Below, piece by piece: positions 47,000-58,439 of a stretch of DNA of 64,000 nt (the stretch's first letter is position 1; each line of letters starts with the position of its first letter). The notes below the pieces were generated by a model, which ran no database searches, was not told the origin of the DNA, and saw only the letters and a program-made list of their open reading frames with translations. This DNA is from Gambelia wislizenii (Eukaryota > Chordata > Lepidosauria > Squamata > Crotaphytidae). The position numbers were made by a program, and so were the translations under genes. The stretch lies in assembly GCA_030847615.1 (NCBI GenBank), contig JAUMIR010000001.1, positions 165,637,001 through 165,701,000 of the forward strand, given 5' to 3'.

Positions 47000-47722
47000 A
47001 TTAAATTTCAGTTCTGTCCAGTCCATGAAGCCATATACTTCTTTGATTACATAGATATTAAAGCAATCAAGAATATACATGAAATTAATAGTGTAAGATG
47101 CTGTATGTTTTGGACAAAAATAATAACATATAAAACACACCCTGCCAGACTAGAGTGCAAGATCCCCAACATCCTATATAATGTAAGAATAATATGGAGA
47201 AATTGAATGGTTTCCAATTGGCAAGGAGGTCAAGCAAGGCTGCATTTTATCATATTATCTGTTTAAACTTGTTGCTGAAGATATCATGTGTAAAGCAGGA
47301 TTAGACTCTGAGGAAGGAGGCATGAAAATTGGAGTAAGGAACATCAACAATTTAAGATACGCAGATGACACCATACTACTAACAGAAAATAGCAAAAATT
47401 TAGAACAATTACTGAAGAAAGTCAAGGGGAAAAGTGCAAAGGCAGGTTTATAGTAGAAAATTAAGAAAGCACGAAATAATGACCACTGATAGTTTACATA
47501 ACTTTAAAGCAGATGATGAAGACATGGAAATAGTTCATGATTTTCCATACTTTGGCTCAGTCATTATTCAGAATGAAGGCTACGGTCAAGAAATCAGAAG
47601 AAGACTAGGACTTGAAAGGCAGCTATTAAGGAACTAGACAAGATCCTGAAGTATAAACATATATCATTGAATACTAAAGTTAGGATTGTCCATGCCATCG
47701 TAATTCCAATTTCTATGTATGG

Positions 47723-48085
47723 CGGGTCAGCGTAAGAGGGGCGCTCCAAAAAAGCGATACAAAGACTCCCTGGAACAACATCTCAGGCTTGGCCAAATTG
47801 ATCACCAACAGTGGTCCGCCCTGGCCTCACATCGGGAGGCATGGAGACGCACTATCCACAATGCTGCAGCCTTATTTGAGAACTCATGACGAACAAGTCT
47901 TAAAGAGAAACGACAATGCAGAAAGAATCACAACCCAAAAACATCACCCAATGAGACCTTCTGCTGTGCTTTTTGCAACCGGACTTGTTTATCTCGGATT
48001 GGCCTTTTTAGTCATCAGCGCGCTTGCAGAAAGCGCGGGATGAGTCCTTCCTGAATCTTCGTTTGCGAAGAAAAGCCAGAGAGAG
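47723..48085 (+). mobile_element. Non-LTR retrotransposon 3' fragment, second copy
   Basis: The plus-strand counterpart of 13557-13942: AAAAAAGCGATACAAAGAC, TGTGCTTTTTGCAACCGG, TTTAGTCATCAGCGCGC, then CTTCGTTTGCGAAG and an AGAGAG end. An 8-bp duplication ATGTATGG flanks it (47715-47722 and 48086-48093) within the BovB-like element. A TGA interrupts the frame after the HNAAALFENS segment. Confidence 0.78.
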
Positions 48086-48378
48086 ATGTATGGTTGTAGA
48101 AGTTAGACAGTGAAGAAAGCTGACAGTAAGAAAATCAACTCATATGAAATCAACTCGTGAAGCCTACTGACTGTTATCCCTTCCTTTTGGTCCATGTGGG
48201 AACCAATGATATTGCAAGGCATAGCCTTCAGAATATCAAAAGGGATTATGAGGCTCTGGGTACGACGCTGAAGGATTTGAATGCACAGGTAGTCATTTCG
48301 TCTGTCCTTTCAGTGGAAGGGCATGGCCCAGGAAGGGAAAGAAAGACAGTGGAGGTGAATAACTGGCTGCACAGATGG

Positions 48379-48541
48379 TAATAATAATAATAATAATAAT
48401 AATTATTTTATCCCGCCCCTCTGTTAAAACAATCGGGGCGGCTTACAAAAATTAAAATACCAATACAATTTAAAATCCCCAAACACCACCCACCCCCACC
48501 CTCCCCCATAAAAAGATATTAAACCAAATACATTAAAACAC
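48379..48541 (-). mobile_element. L2-type 3' tail fragment
   Basis: A (TAA)n run, then TATTTTATCCCGCCCCTCTG and CAATCGGGGCGGCTTAC: the reverse complement of the L2 tail at 45010-45088. It interrupts CR1 ORF1 between CACAGATGG and TGCCAGGAAC. Confidence 0.82.
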
Positions 48542-48633
48542 TGCCAGGAACAGTTTGGCTTCCTGAACCATGGGGTGAAGTTTCAGGGAGGTGAACTACT
48601 GGCAAGGGATGGGTTGCACCTGTCCAGAAAGCA

Positions 48634-49324
48634 ACTAGTTACCAGCAAAGTATAAACAGCAATAGTCTGGGAAGGGAGCCAACTGTTAATTAGCTCACAG
48701 GAATGCAAGCACAGTCAAAGATTTAGTCCAGTAACATAGTCCTAAAGGTCAGAGGCTTACGGCAGTCAGTCAGCGTGGGTCCAAACCAGTCTGTGGGTCA
48801 ACAGGAGCAAGCAGCAGAATAGTCAGGGACAGTCCAAGGTCTAAGCACTAGTCAAGGTAACAGAAGTCAAGATAACCGGAATTCAGGCACCCAAGTCAGC
48901 AGGAAGCTTTTACCAGGAAGATCAGTTGATCTCTAACAAAGCCTCCATCACCTCTCCCAGCATATATAAAGCAATTAAGGCTTTGTCAGGTGTTTCTTAA
49001 TGAGCAGGTTTTTCTCATAAAGTCTCAGAGATTTCCTTTGAGCTTCCTTTTGAGCTCACTTCTGGGTATAAGATGGGGGAGATAAGTCTGTCTCTTCTTC
49101 ATCTTCCTTATCTGAATTGGCAGGACACTCTGCTGGGACTGATGCCAACCCACTTGGACCAGGGTCTTTCTCTGCTCGAGCCTCTAAGTTGGCAGGATTC
49201 ACTGCTGGCACAGGTGTAGTTGAACCTGTGCCAGGGCCCCTAGGGCCATTCGCTGCCATGTCCTCCTCCTCCTCTGACTGATTCTATAGCCTCATCAGGC
49301 CCATGGAGCATGACAGCACCTCAC
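48634..49324 (-). mobile_element. 691-bp unassigned non-autonomous retroelement
   Basis: Bounded by the 4-bp duplication AGCA (48630-48633 and 49325-49328) within CR1 ORF1, which joins perfectly when the insert is removed. On the minus strand it begins near GTGAGGTGCTGTCATGC, has a short ORF (next entry), then CTTTATATATGCTGGGAG and a section of repeated TTGACT- and GACTGT-type motifs. The 4-bp duplication and TATA box suggest an LTR-type element. The ends are not TG...CA, so this is uncertain. Confidence 0.55.
49056..49259 (-). CDS. Short ORF inside the unassigned retroelement
   Basis: A 67-codon frame from a genuine ATG (MAANGPRGPGTGSTTPVPAV) with Pro/Gly-rich and acidic parts (NSDKEDEEETDLSPPSY). 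After the stop the same frame continues as an Arg/Lys-rich segment (AQKEAQRKSLRLYEKN), which suggests the original protein was longer and the TGA is a mutation. A related acidic-then-basic tail occurs at 39060-39232. No function is recognised. Confidence 0.4.
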   Translation of the reverse strand: MAANGPRGPGTGSTTPVPAVNPANLEARAEKDPGPSGLASVPAECPANSDKEDEEETDLSPPSYTQK

Positions 49325-49698
49325 AGCAGTTGGCAGGAATGTTTTTGCTAAGACTCTGGAAGATCTGATCAGGAGGGCTTTAAACTGAACTGTGTGGGTG
49401 AGGGAGACGGTATTCATGAGGACAGGAGTTCATCAAGTGCTAGAGATAATAACCCAAATGTTATATAGACAACAAGGCACATAGTACAAGAACCCAACGG
49501 TGGGAGAAATAAAACCTTTAAAAGACAGATAGGGATAATGGCCCATGGTCTTAGATGTCTCTATGCTAATGCACAGAGCATGGGAAATAAGCAGGATGAA
49601 CTTGAACTCTTAGCACAACAAAGCAAATATGATTTAATAGGCATCACTGAAACCTGGTGGGATGAGTGTCGTGATTGGAATATAGTAATAGAGGGGTA

Positions 49699-49924
49699 CA
49701 CTTGTCCCTCCACATTCATGGATTTTGCATTCATGGTTTTACATATTCACGACTTGAAAATATTCTTAAAAAAATAATAATCCAAAAAGCAAACCTTGAT
49801 TTTGCCATCTTCTATAAGGGCATTTTGCTGTGCCATTGCATATAATGGGACTTGAGTATTCACAGATTTGGGTATTCATGGGGGGTCCTGGAACCAAACC
49901 CCAGCAAATATGAAGGGACAACTG
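49699..49924 (+). mobile_element. Tigger-like MITE, family B, in CR1 ORF2
   Basis: The ends CACTTGTCCCTCCACATTC and CAAATATGAAGGGACAACTG are flanked by TA. It interrupts the CR1 endonuclease segment after the DWNIVIEGY position. Confidence 0.8.
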
Positions 49925-52900
49925 TATAACCTATTTCAGAGGAATAGACCAAACAGGAAGGGGGTAGAATAGCATTATACATTAAGTATGTGTACAGTTG
50001 TGAACAGATCCATGACTTAAATCCTGAGAGCCAGGTTGAGCGCATCTGGGTAAAAAAGGGGGGAGGAGAAACAGCAGGGATGTCATTGTGGGGGTCTACT
50101 ACAGACCTCCAAGCCAAACTGAGGACCTGGATGATGCCTTCCTAGAAGAGATTACCATACATTAAGCCTGGAGAGATGTAGTAGTAATGGGGGGGGTAAC
50201 TATCCTGATATTTGTTGGAAGTCCAGCTCTGCCAAAAATTTAAGGTCTATCAAATTCTTCACTTGCTTTTCAGACAATTTCATTGTCTAGAAGATGGAAG
50301 AGGCAACAAGGGGATCAGCTATTTTAGATCTCATCCTAACCAACAGAGATGATCTGGTTAATGGGGTGGAAGTGGCAGGATCCTTATGGGGGGAGTGACC
50401 ATGTTCTCCTCAAATTTGTTATACAGAGGAAAGGGGAGGCCAAGTGTAGTCAGACATGCCTTCTGGACTTTAAGAAAGCTGACTTCAGAAAACTTAGGGA
50501 ATTACTGGGGGTGATCCCATGGTCAGGAATACTAAAAGAGAAGGGAGTACATGTTGGACAAAGTTTCTAAAAGTGAGATACTGAAGGCACAACTTAAACG
50601 GTTCCAATGAGTAGGAAACATGGTAGGTGTCTAAAGAAACCAGGATGGATGTCTAAAGAACTTTCAACTGAGCTAAGACTTAAAAGGAACATGTACGAGA
50701 AATGGAAAAAGGGAGAAATCACCAATAAAGAATTCAAACAGTCAGCTTATGTAGGGGGAAAATCAGAAAGGCAAAAGCACAGGTGGAGCTCAGGCTTGCT
50801 AGAGAGATAAAAAACAATAAAAAGGCCTTTTCTTTTGATATGTCTGTAGCAAAAGAAAGAACAAGGAAATGGTAGGACCACTGTGGGGAGAAGATGGTGA
50901 AATGCTAACAGGGGGCAGAGAAAAGGCAGAGCTACTCAACACCTTCTTTGCTTTGGTCTTCTCCTAAAAGGATAACAGTGCTCACCTTGGAGGAAATGGA
51001 GCAGATGATGCAGTAGGGGAAATGCAGCAAAGAATAGGTAAAGAGGTTGTTCAGGAATACCTGGCCAGTATAAATGAGTTCAACTCTCCAGGGCCAGATG
51101 AACTACATCCAAGGGTACTAAAAGCACTGGCAGAAGTAATCTCAGAACCATTGGCAATAATCTTTGAGAAATCCTGGAGAACAGGAGAGGTCCCAATGGA
51201 CTGGAAGAGGGCAAATGTTGTCCCTATCTTTAAAAGTGGGGGGGGGGAGAAGGCCCAAATAATTATTGCCCTGTCACCCTGACATCAATACTAGGAAAGA
51301 TTCTAGAGCAGATCATTAAACAGACAGTCTGTAAGCACTTAGAAAGGAATGCAGTGATCACTAAAAGTCAACATGGGTTTTTGAAAAACAAGTCATGCCA
51401 AACTAATCTTATCTCTTTTTTTGCTAGAGTTACATACTTGGTAGATGAAGGGAATGCTTTGGATGTAGTGTATCTTGATTTCAATAAGGCCTTCGATAAA
51501 GTCCCCCATGACATCCTTGCAAAAAAGTTAGTAACCTGTGGGCTAGACAATGCAACTGTTAAGTGGATTTGTAATTGGTCGATGGGCCGAATCCAAAGGG
51601 TAGTCACCAATGGCTCCTCTTCGTCCTGGAGAGAAGTGACCAGTGGGGTGCCACAGGGTTCTGTCCTGGGCCCAGTGCTATTCAACATCTTTATCAATGA
51701 CTTGGATAAGGGAATAGAGGGTATGCTTACCAAGTTTGCAGATGACACCAAATTAGGAGGGGTAACTAATACCCCAGAGGACAGGATCAGAATTCAAAAT
51801 GACCTTAACAGATTAGAAAGCTGGGCCAAAACTAGCAAAATGAATTTCAACAGGGAGAAATGTAGGATACTACACTTGGGCAGGAAAAAAAAATGAAAAT
51901 CACAGATATAGGATGGTGACACCTGGCTTGATGGCAGTTCATGTGAAAGGGATCCTAGTGAACCAGAAGCTGAACATGAGTCAGCAGTGTGATGCAGCAA
52001 CTTAAAAAGCCAATGCAATTCTAGGCTGCATTAATAGGAGTATAGCGTCTAGATCAAGGGAAGTCATAGTGCCACTCTATTCTGCTTTAGTCAGACCTCA
52101 CCTGGAATACTGTGTCCAGTTCTGGGCACCACAATTCAAGAAGGATATGAACAAGCTGGAACATGTCCAGAGGACAGCAACCAAAATGGTAGGAGGTCTG
52201 GAAGCCATGTCCTATGAGGAGTGGCTTAGGGAGCTGGGTATGTTTAGCCTGGGGAAGAGAAGGTTAAGAGGTAACATGCTAGCCATGTTTAAATATTTGA
52301 AGTGATGTCATACTGAGGATGGTGCAAGCTTGTTTTCTCCTGCTCCAGAGACTAGGACACGGAGCAATGTGTTCAAACTACAGGAAAAGAGAGTCCATTT
52401 AAACATTAGGAAGAACTTCCTGACAGTAAGAGCTGTTCAGCAGTGGAATACACTGCCTCATAGTATAGTAGAGTCTCCTTCTTTGGAGGTTTTTAAACAG
52501 AGTCTGGATGGCCATCTGTCAGGAATGCTTCGATTGTTTATTCCTGCATGGCAGGGGTTGGACTGGATGGCCCTTGTGGTCTCTTCCAACTCTATGATTC
52601 TATGAAACGTAGTGCTGGAAAAGAGTTCTACAGATACCATGGACTGCTATAAAGAGAAATAAATGGGTCTTAGAGCAAATCAAACTTGAATTCTCCCTAG
52701 AAGGCAAGACCACTAAACTGAGACTGTAGTACTTTGGACAAATCATGAGAAGACATGACTCACTAGAAAAGACAATAATGCTTGGGAAGGTAGAAAGCAA
52801 TAGAGAAAGAGGAAGATCACATTACAGATGGATAGACTGAATCAAAAAAGCCACGTCCCTGGATCCTGAGTCTGCAAGACCAGAGCAGGGCTGTTGATGA

Positions 52901-52979
52901 TAGGGTGACTTGGAGGTCTCTCATTCATAGGGTCAAAGTTGACTTGATGGCAGTTCACCACAATAAAAAATATTTCTCA

Positions 52980-53215
52980 GAAACGTAGTGGCTTGAACAT
53001 TGCACTAGAACACGGGGAGACCAGGGTTCATATTCCCACTCAGCCACAGAAACCTAGTAGGTGACCTTGGGAAAACACACTCTCTCAACTTCAGAGGAAG
53101 GCAATTGCAAAACTCCTCTGAACAAATCTTGCCAAGAAAACCCTATGATAGGTTCACTTTAGGAACACCATAAGTCAGAAATGACTTTGAGGCACAGAAC
53201 AATAAACTACTTCTC
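52980..53215 (+). mobile_element. Sauria-type SINE
   Basis: It reads GTAGTGGCTTGAACATTGC, a B-box-like GGGTTCATATTCCCAC, then GAAACCTAGTAGGTGACC, CTTCAGAGGAAGGCAATTGC, CTTGCCAAGAAAACCC and a 3' AGAACAATAA. It lies directly behind the BovB-like 3' end at 52966. Confidence 0.78.
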
Positions 53216-54287
53216 AAAAGACCAGACCTGCACCATGGCCTTCAGTGCATCTGTTTCACTGCTTTGAACAAAGCTGGTAGGTGATCCATAGGGCAAAACA
53301 TAAGTTGAGAGATAATTCTGTAACTGTATGCCAAGCTTCATCAGTTTCGTGCAGTAAGAAAAGAACATCATGATGAAATTTGCAAGTGGAAAGAAGAATT
53401 TATGTCACTGCCCTGCAACCAATTGTGCCCTCTGAACAACATCTGGGTCATTCTTAAGCAAAGTTTCTTTTCCCTATTTTGGACAACTTCTCTAACCCGG
53501 CATTTCACAGCACCCCATTCTTTGAGCAGAATCACCCAAGCCTATGGAAAGTAGACAACTCCTGTTCTTTGTATTTCCTTCTGTTCATTATTCTCAAGAC
53601 ACTTTTTATTTTACATTTTAATTAAATCAAACTATGTAAACATATCTCAGTATCTTCATACAGGAGGATGAAGCTTGCCAAATATATGTAATAAAGCCAC
53701 AAATTATTAAACAATTAACAACAAGAAAGAATGATAACTATGGTTAAAGACTGACAGAAACTGATATGTGAACAAGTGGATACACCTGTACTACAACACT
53801 ATTTGAAGGATTTTCATAAAGATTTGCTCTATAGGGGGAGGGGAGTATACGGACAGTTTCACAGATGCCAAAATTGCTATTTGTGATTAAAATGTAAAGT
53901 TGGCAGTCATTGTATGTGGACAATTATCTAAAGGTAGTTGGCAGCCTTCATTGTTTACAGTGCTGCTGCTGTGTCATGACTTCACTCAATTTGGAAATTT
54001 ACATTTTCATGGATTTAACATTATCAAATTTATTTTCAGCATGGATCATATTTGAATCACACTCTCAAACAGCAGTAGAAATTCTATTTAATTTGCGTCT
54101 GTTTGCTGACAACATAGCAAAATAAAGTAAAAAGTTCTTTAGAAATATTTGAGCTCAGAGCATCAGCAATGACCACAGCATAAAATATATTAATGTGAGA
54201 TATACCGTATTGCAGAAGAAAATATATTGCAGATATATTACAGAAGAAAACAAAATATTCTGTATTCACCATTCTGAAAAAAATTGA
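53216..54287. other. Intronic sequence, nothing recognised
   Basis: No gene or named repeat recognised. Confidence 0.4.
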
Positions 54288-54289
54288 TA

Positions 54290-54512
54290 CAGCTGGCTCT
54301 CCATATCCACAGACTTCACCACCTATGGCTTGAAAATGTTTTAAAAAATAAAAATCCAAAAAGTACAGTATATCTTGATTTTGCCATTTTATATAAGGGA
54401 CACCATTTTACTCACCATTGTACATAATGAGACTTGAGCATCCATGGATTTTGGTATACATGGGGGAGGGGTGTTCTGGAACCAAACTCCAGTGGATACC
54501 AAAGGCCCACTG
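54290..54512 (+). mobile_element. Tigger-like MITE, family B
   Basis: The ends CAGCTGGCTCTCCATATCC and GTGGATACCAAAGGCCCACTG are flanked by TA; internal GAGACTTGAGCATCCATGG. Confidence 0.75.
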
Positions 54513-54514
54513 TA

Positions 54515-55879
54515 TATATGGTCAATATAAGCAATATCTGTCTGCCTATCTATGGACCATATATGTCAATTGTTTCAGGATGGTAAATAGAAAATATTTT
54601 CTTTTATTCCACAATACCCTATTACTACTTCAGTTCTGACTGAAAGGCATAATACAAATCACAGCACACCAGTCCAAACTATCTCATCATGCGAAGCTAA
54701 TAGTACCTAACTTTTTCTCTCTTTCTCTCTCCCTCTCTTTCAGTCCTGATCTTTTCTTCCCTTTCTCTTTGCATCTGGCCTTCACATTCTGCTGTCCATG
54801 AAATGCTGAATGCCACCCACCCGCTGCACTTTTGCACCTGTCTGGAGAATCACCTTCTTTTTATGAGAACGTGGTAGTTGAATGTATAGTAGCAACCCAA
54901 AAGCATGTTTCCCATCAGTCTCCGGGTCAAACATTCTGTGTCTCCAAAACAAACACTATAGACTTCAACAATACAAAAAATAAAGCTGGAATGTATAACC
55001 ACTTCACAGTCCCGTCTAGGATCAGTGATAGGATCTAACTAATTAAAATCAATTACATTATGAACTTCCCCCCAGGGTTGAGGAATTACAAGACCAAAGG
55101 GAGCTTGGAAGGGGGCTGGTCTACTTTGCACAAAGCTGTTTCTCCTGTGTTCTGTATCTATCACTGCTCCTTTGTCCCAGAAAATATTTTTTTAACTAAA
55201 CAATGCACAAGAAACAATGTACAGTACATGAAAAACTCAATGTATGATAGGGTTAAACATAATCAAGAGAGAAAACTAAGTGCATTTGTAGCCAAATCCT
55301 ATTGCACAGATTCTGGGCGGGGGGTGGAGGGACAGCTTACATCAAGAATCATTTACAGTGTGATCCACTATAAAGGAAAATATATTGGCTCACAAAACAA
55401 AACTAACCAGGATCTAACAAGCTGTTTTCACTGACAGAATGGCTTCTGTCAGTGAAATTGGGAACTGAGTATCCCCCCTTCCAACTGCAATAGTTGTCCA
55501 CTCCACCAAAATTTAGGAGAGCTAAGAAACTCCAAGAGACAGTTTTTGGATGGTAGAAAATGGGAAGGGGAAGAATGTTTCATTGAACCACGGGTATCTA
55601 TCAGTGTTACATTGGATGTAGGCCTTCAGATCTGTTAACAAATATGAATTTCAACCTGTGGTGTGTGTGTGTTCTTTTTTCTTAATCATATTTAAACTGA
55701 GAATGGCCAAATAAATCAAACTTTTATTTTTCAGAGGAGCACTCAGCATAAAAGAAATAGATAAAACTGACAACTATGTTAACTTAATGGTGCTATGGTT
55801 AAAGATTTATAATGTTTGCTAATTAAAATATTTAGATCTGCCTGATACCACAAGTTCTCAGGATGTAATACAAATAAAA
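54515..55879. other. Intronic sequence, nothing recognised
   Basis: A pyrimidine-rich TTTCTCTCTTTCTCTC tract at 54712-54740 and a (GT)n near 55662-55673. The 124-codon frame at 55060-55434 resembles no family I know. Confidence 0.4.
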
Positions 55880-56530
55880 TCAGGTTCATATAGATATTAA
55901 AAAGCATGGACAGTAACATGGAACTTTGTGGCACGCTATAACTTAATAGCTATGGGGCTAAGCAGGAGACTCCAAAGCCACTTTTGGAACCAGGCCTGTA
56001 GATCGGAGCAGAATGACCATAACACACGGTCTCCTGCTCACATTTCACTTTGATGGTCCAATAGGAGGATCAACAGGGCAGCAATCCCCCACCTTTCATG
56101 CTAATAACAGAATAATCTGTCAGGGCAACTTAAACTTAACCCTGACCTGAAACCAGACTGAAATGGGTCCAGAATCTGTTTCCTCCAAGAATGTTCGAAG
56201 CTGCCCAAACACCATGTTCAAGCATCTCACCCATAATGGAAATTTTGAGAATATCATGGTAGCTTATGTGTTCCTCAGTTTAGCAGGGAGGCGTACTACT
56301 TCCTTTTTCTCATGCACCTCCCTCTGACACAAGGAATTTGCCATCCAAAGAGTCTACTTCTGTTAGAATCTTTCAGCCAAGATGGGCAGGGGGTCAGTTT
56401 ACAAGTGGTGGGATTGATGGAATGAGTCAACTAATCCTTTCCCCATCATCTGGACACAGTAAAAGAAACTTATCCCAAGAGGCTTGAATGGGTAGAAAAC
56501 CAGAAACTTCCCCAGAAGCTACAGTAACTG
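55880..56530 (-). mobile_element. Old L2-type LINE relic (reverse transcriptase)
   Basis: On the minus strand, degenerate L2 motifs are in correct order: a remnant of the NLPFLGKVLE block (about 56220-56250), a remnant of FQSGFRPG (about 56140-56170), and a remnant of [14 protein letters not shown] (about 55905-55945, seen as VPQSSMLLSMLFN). Many indels and stops. Confidence 0.6.
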
Positions 56531-57639
56531 TTGCTTCAAGTTTTGAACAAATATGAGTTTCTTTCTCCTTGAACTGCCTAGTATTTATCGCAACAGGTAA
56601 CTGAGGGTTCCACTACTAGATTCTCATAATTTTCAAACATGTTTCTCAACATTTCGAATAATTCTTCCGGGTGACATGTTGAGGACAAGACAGTGGAGGC
56701 AAAATAAGATCTTTTCTTTGCCAACTTCACTGGCACATAATAGACATAATGAAAAGTTACTGGTAATCATAAAATGTACACCTTTTGTGACCTATGCCAT
56801 TGGTTCTCTGGCTGTTGTTCAGTCTGTTTTAACCGAGTGTGTGTGTGTGTGTGTGCGCATAAATTTTATGATATGCACACAGCCCTTATAAGGATGAATT
56901 ATTAATACCATATGTTTGTAACTTCATTATCAATCACTTCAGAATTTTACATGATTCTTTCAAAGTAAGATCTGTACACCCTTATGTGCGATCAAACCCA
57001 AGCAGATATAGCAGTTACAATAAACAAAGGCCACTGTAATTAATAGTTCTGAAAAGGATACCCATATGTATCCATCTCTCTTCCATCTCTTTTCAGCAAG
57101 AAAAACAATATACTGATTTCAATGTGCATTCATTGAGGAACCAGGAATAACCAAATGGGGGGGGGGCTGTAGTAAAACTGTTTGAGTGAACATTAAAGTC
57201 AGGGATGAATGGACGTCATAAAGATGCACTTGTAATTTGGAACTGTTCACAGATATTTCACGACTTTGGGGGGCAAGAAATTTGCTTCCAATCATTATCT
57301 TAATAGGTCTTTTCTGGTTTTCTTACATCTAATACTGAGCCAGAACTCATTAAATCAATCTCTCAATGAAATCAGGGGTGAAAAAATAGCATTCACTGTA
57401 TCTTGTAACACACCTCTTTTGCATATTCCGGAGTTTTGCATATTCCCCATGGGCTAACAGCTTTATTGATGTCTTAAACAGGACGAGGCTTCTGAATAAA
57501 TGCTTAAAATAGACTCTTCTCTGCTTCTTGAGGTATAGACAGATGGGACACAGAATTTCCAGTCCACATTAAGCTAGGAGGAGTACCACTTTCTGATTTC
57601 TAACTTCCAGTTACTAGCACAGATTAAATCTGCACTTGA
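56531..57639. other. Intronic sequence with a (GT)n microsatellite
   Basis: (GT)n at 56836-56855; otherwise nothing recognised. Confidence 0.5.
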
Positions 57640-57862
57640 GTCTTTGCAGTTGTCGTTAAATGCCTTCAAGTTGACTCTGACTTATGGCAACTCTATTATA
57701 GCAACTCTATTATAGTTTTAGCAAGATTTATTCAGAGGAGGCTTATCATTGCCTTCCTATTAGGCTAAGAGAGGTCCCCAGTGGGTTTCCATAGTTGAGC
57801 AGGGATTTGGACCACCGCCCCCTAGAGTCCCACTCCAACCACTACATCATGCTGGCTCCTAT
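57640..57862 (-). mobile_element. Sauria-type SINE
   Basis: Minus-strand copy: CAGTGGGTTTCCATAG, CTTGCTAAAA-type and GCCTCCTCTGAATAAATC correspond to the family body. A GCAACTCTATTATA segment is locally duplicated near 57688-57715. Confidence 0.75.
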
Positions 57863-58204
57863 TACACCACACTGACCAAGGTCAGTTGGAAGCCCAGCTG
57901 TTTCATTACTGTTTTTAACTACCATGATTTCAAGTGTGACATTACAGTTCAGCAGCTGTAGCATATATTCTTGCCCTTTGCCAGCTATAATTACTTTTGA
58001 TAGGATTTGGATAGGATTTATCATCATCTCAGTGAAAGGAGGCCAACAAGAAGAATGAACAAAAATGGGAGGAAATGGAGTAACTGTGAAGAATATATGG
58101 ACAATGTAACAACAGCTAGCTGAATGAACTGTCAAATGGGGGGAAAAGCATATCAGTTTTTCAATAGAACAAGTCCAGAAAAGATGAGAGCATAACAATA
58201 AACC

Positions 58205-58435
58205 CTACTATGCTCGTACTGGCTTTGAGTATTGGACTATGACTATGGAGACCAAAGTTCAAATGCCCGTTCTGCCATGGAAACTCACTAGGTGACATTG
58301 GGCAAGTCACATTCTCTCAGCCTCAGAGGAAGGTAAAGGCAAACCCTCTCTGCACAAATTGTGCCAAGAAAACCCCATGACAGGTTGCCATAAGTTGTAA
58401 ACAATTTAAAGGCACACAACAACAGCAATGGTCTT
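58205..58435 (+). mobile_element. Sauria-type SINE
   Basis: It reads GGAAACTCACTAGGTGACA, TTGGGCAAGTCACATTCTC, TCAGCCTCAGAGGAAGG, GCCAAGAAAACCCCATGACAG and a CACACAACAACAGCAA tail. Confidence 0.82.
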
Positions 58436-58439
58436 GGAG

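Larger units (their letters stand above)
48148..52606 (+). mobile_element. CR1 LINE, 5'-truncated in ORF1, carrying three insertions
   Basis: It starts within ORF1 (VKPTDCYPFLLVHVGTND) and continues with the esterase end, ORF2 endonuclease ([27 protein letters not shown]), reverse transcriptase ([34 protein letters not shown] at 51735-51746) and C-terminal domain. It ends TTCCAACTCTATGATTCTATGA at 52606. Several frameshifts and stops make it more decayed than the 3161-7935 copy. It is interrupted at 48379-48541, 48634-49324 and 49699-49924. It lies antisense to KCNQ5. Confidence 0.9.
47000..52966 (+). mobile_element. BovB/RTE-like LINE fragment split by nested insertions
   Basis: Three pieces read in one order. 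47000-47722 holds a degraded reverse transcriptase with INNLRYADDTILLTENSKNL, then IRRRLGLERQ. 48094-48147 holds GTTGTAGAAGTTAGACAGTG, equivalent to the CESWTVKKA block. 52607-52966 holds the C terminus, with YFGQIMRRHDSLEKTIMLGK and a 3' end TTGACTTGATGGCAGTTCAC. The interruptions are 47723-48085 and 48148-52606. It is heavily mutated and not functional. I assign it to the BovB family from motif wording. Confidence 0.68.

Noticed and set aside
55060..55434. 124-codon frame
   Set aside because: No domain or family recognised; AT-rich, no supporting splice or initiation context.
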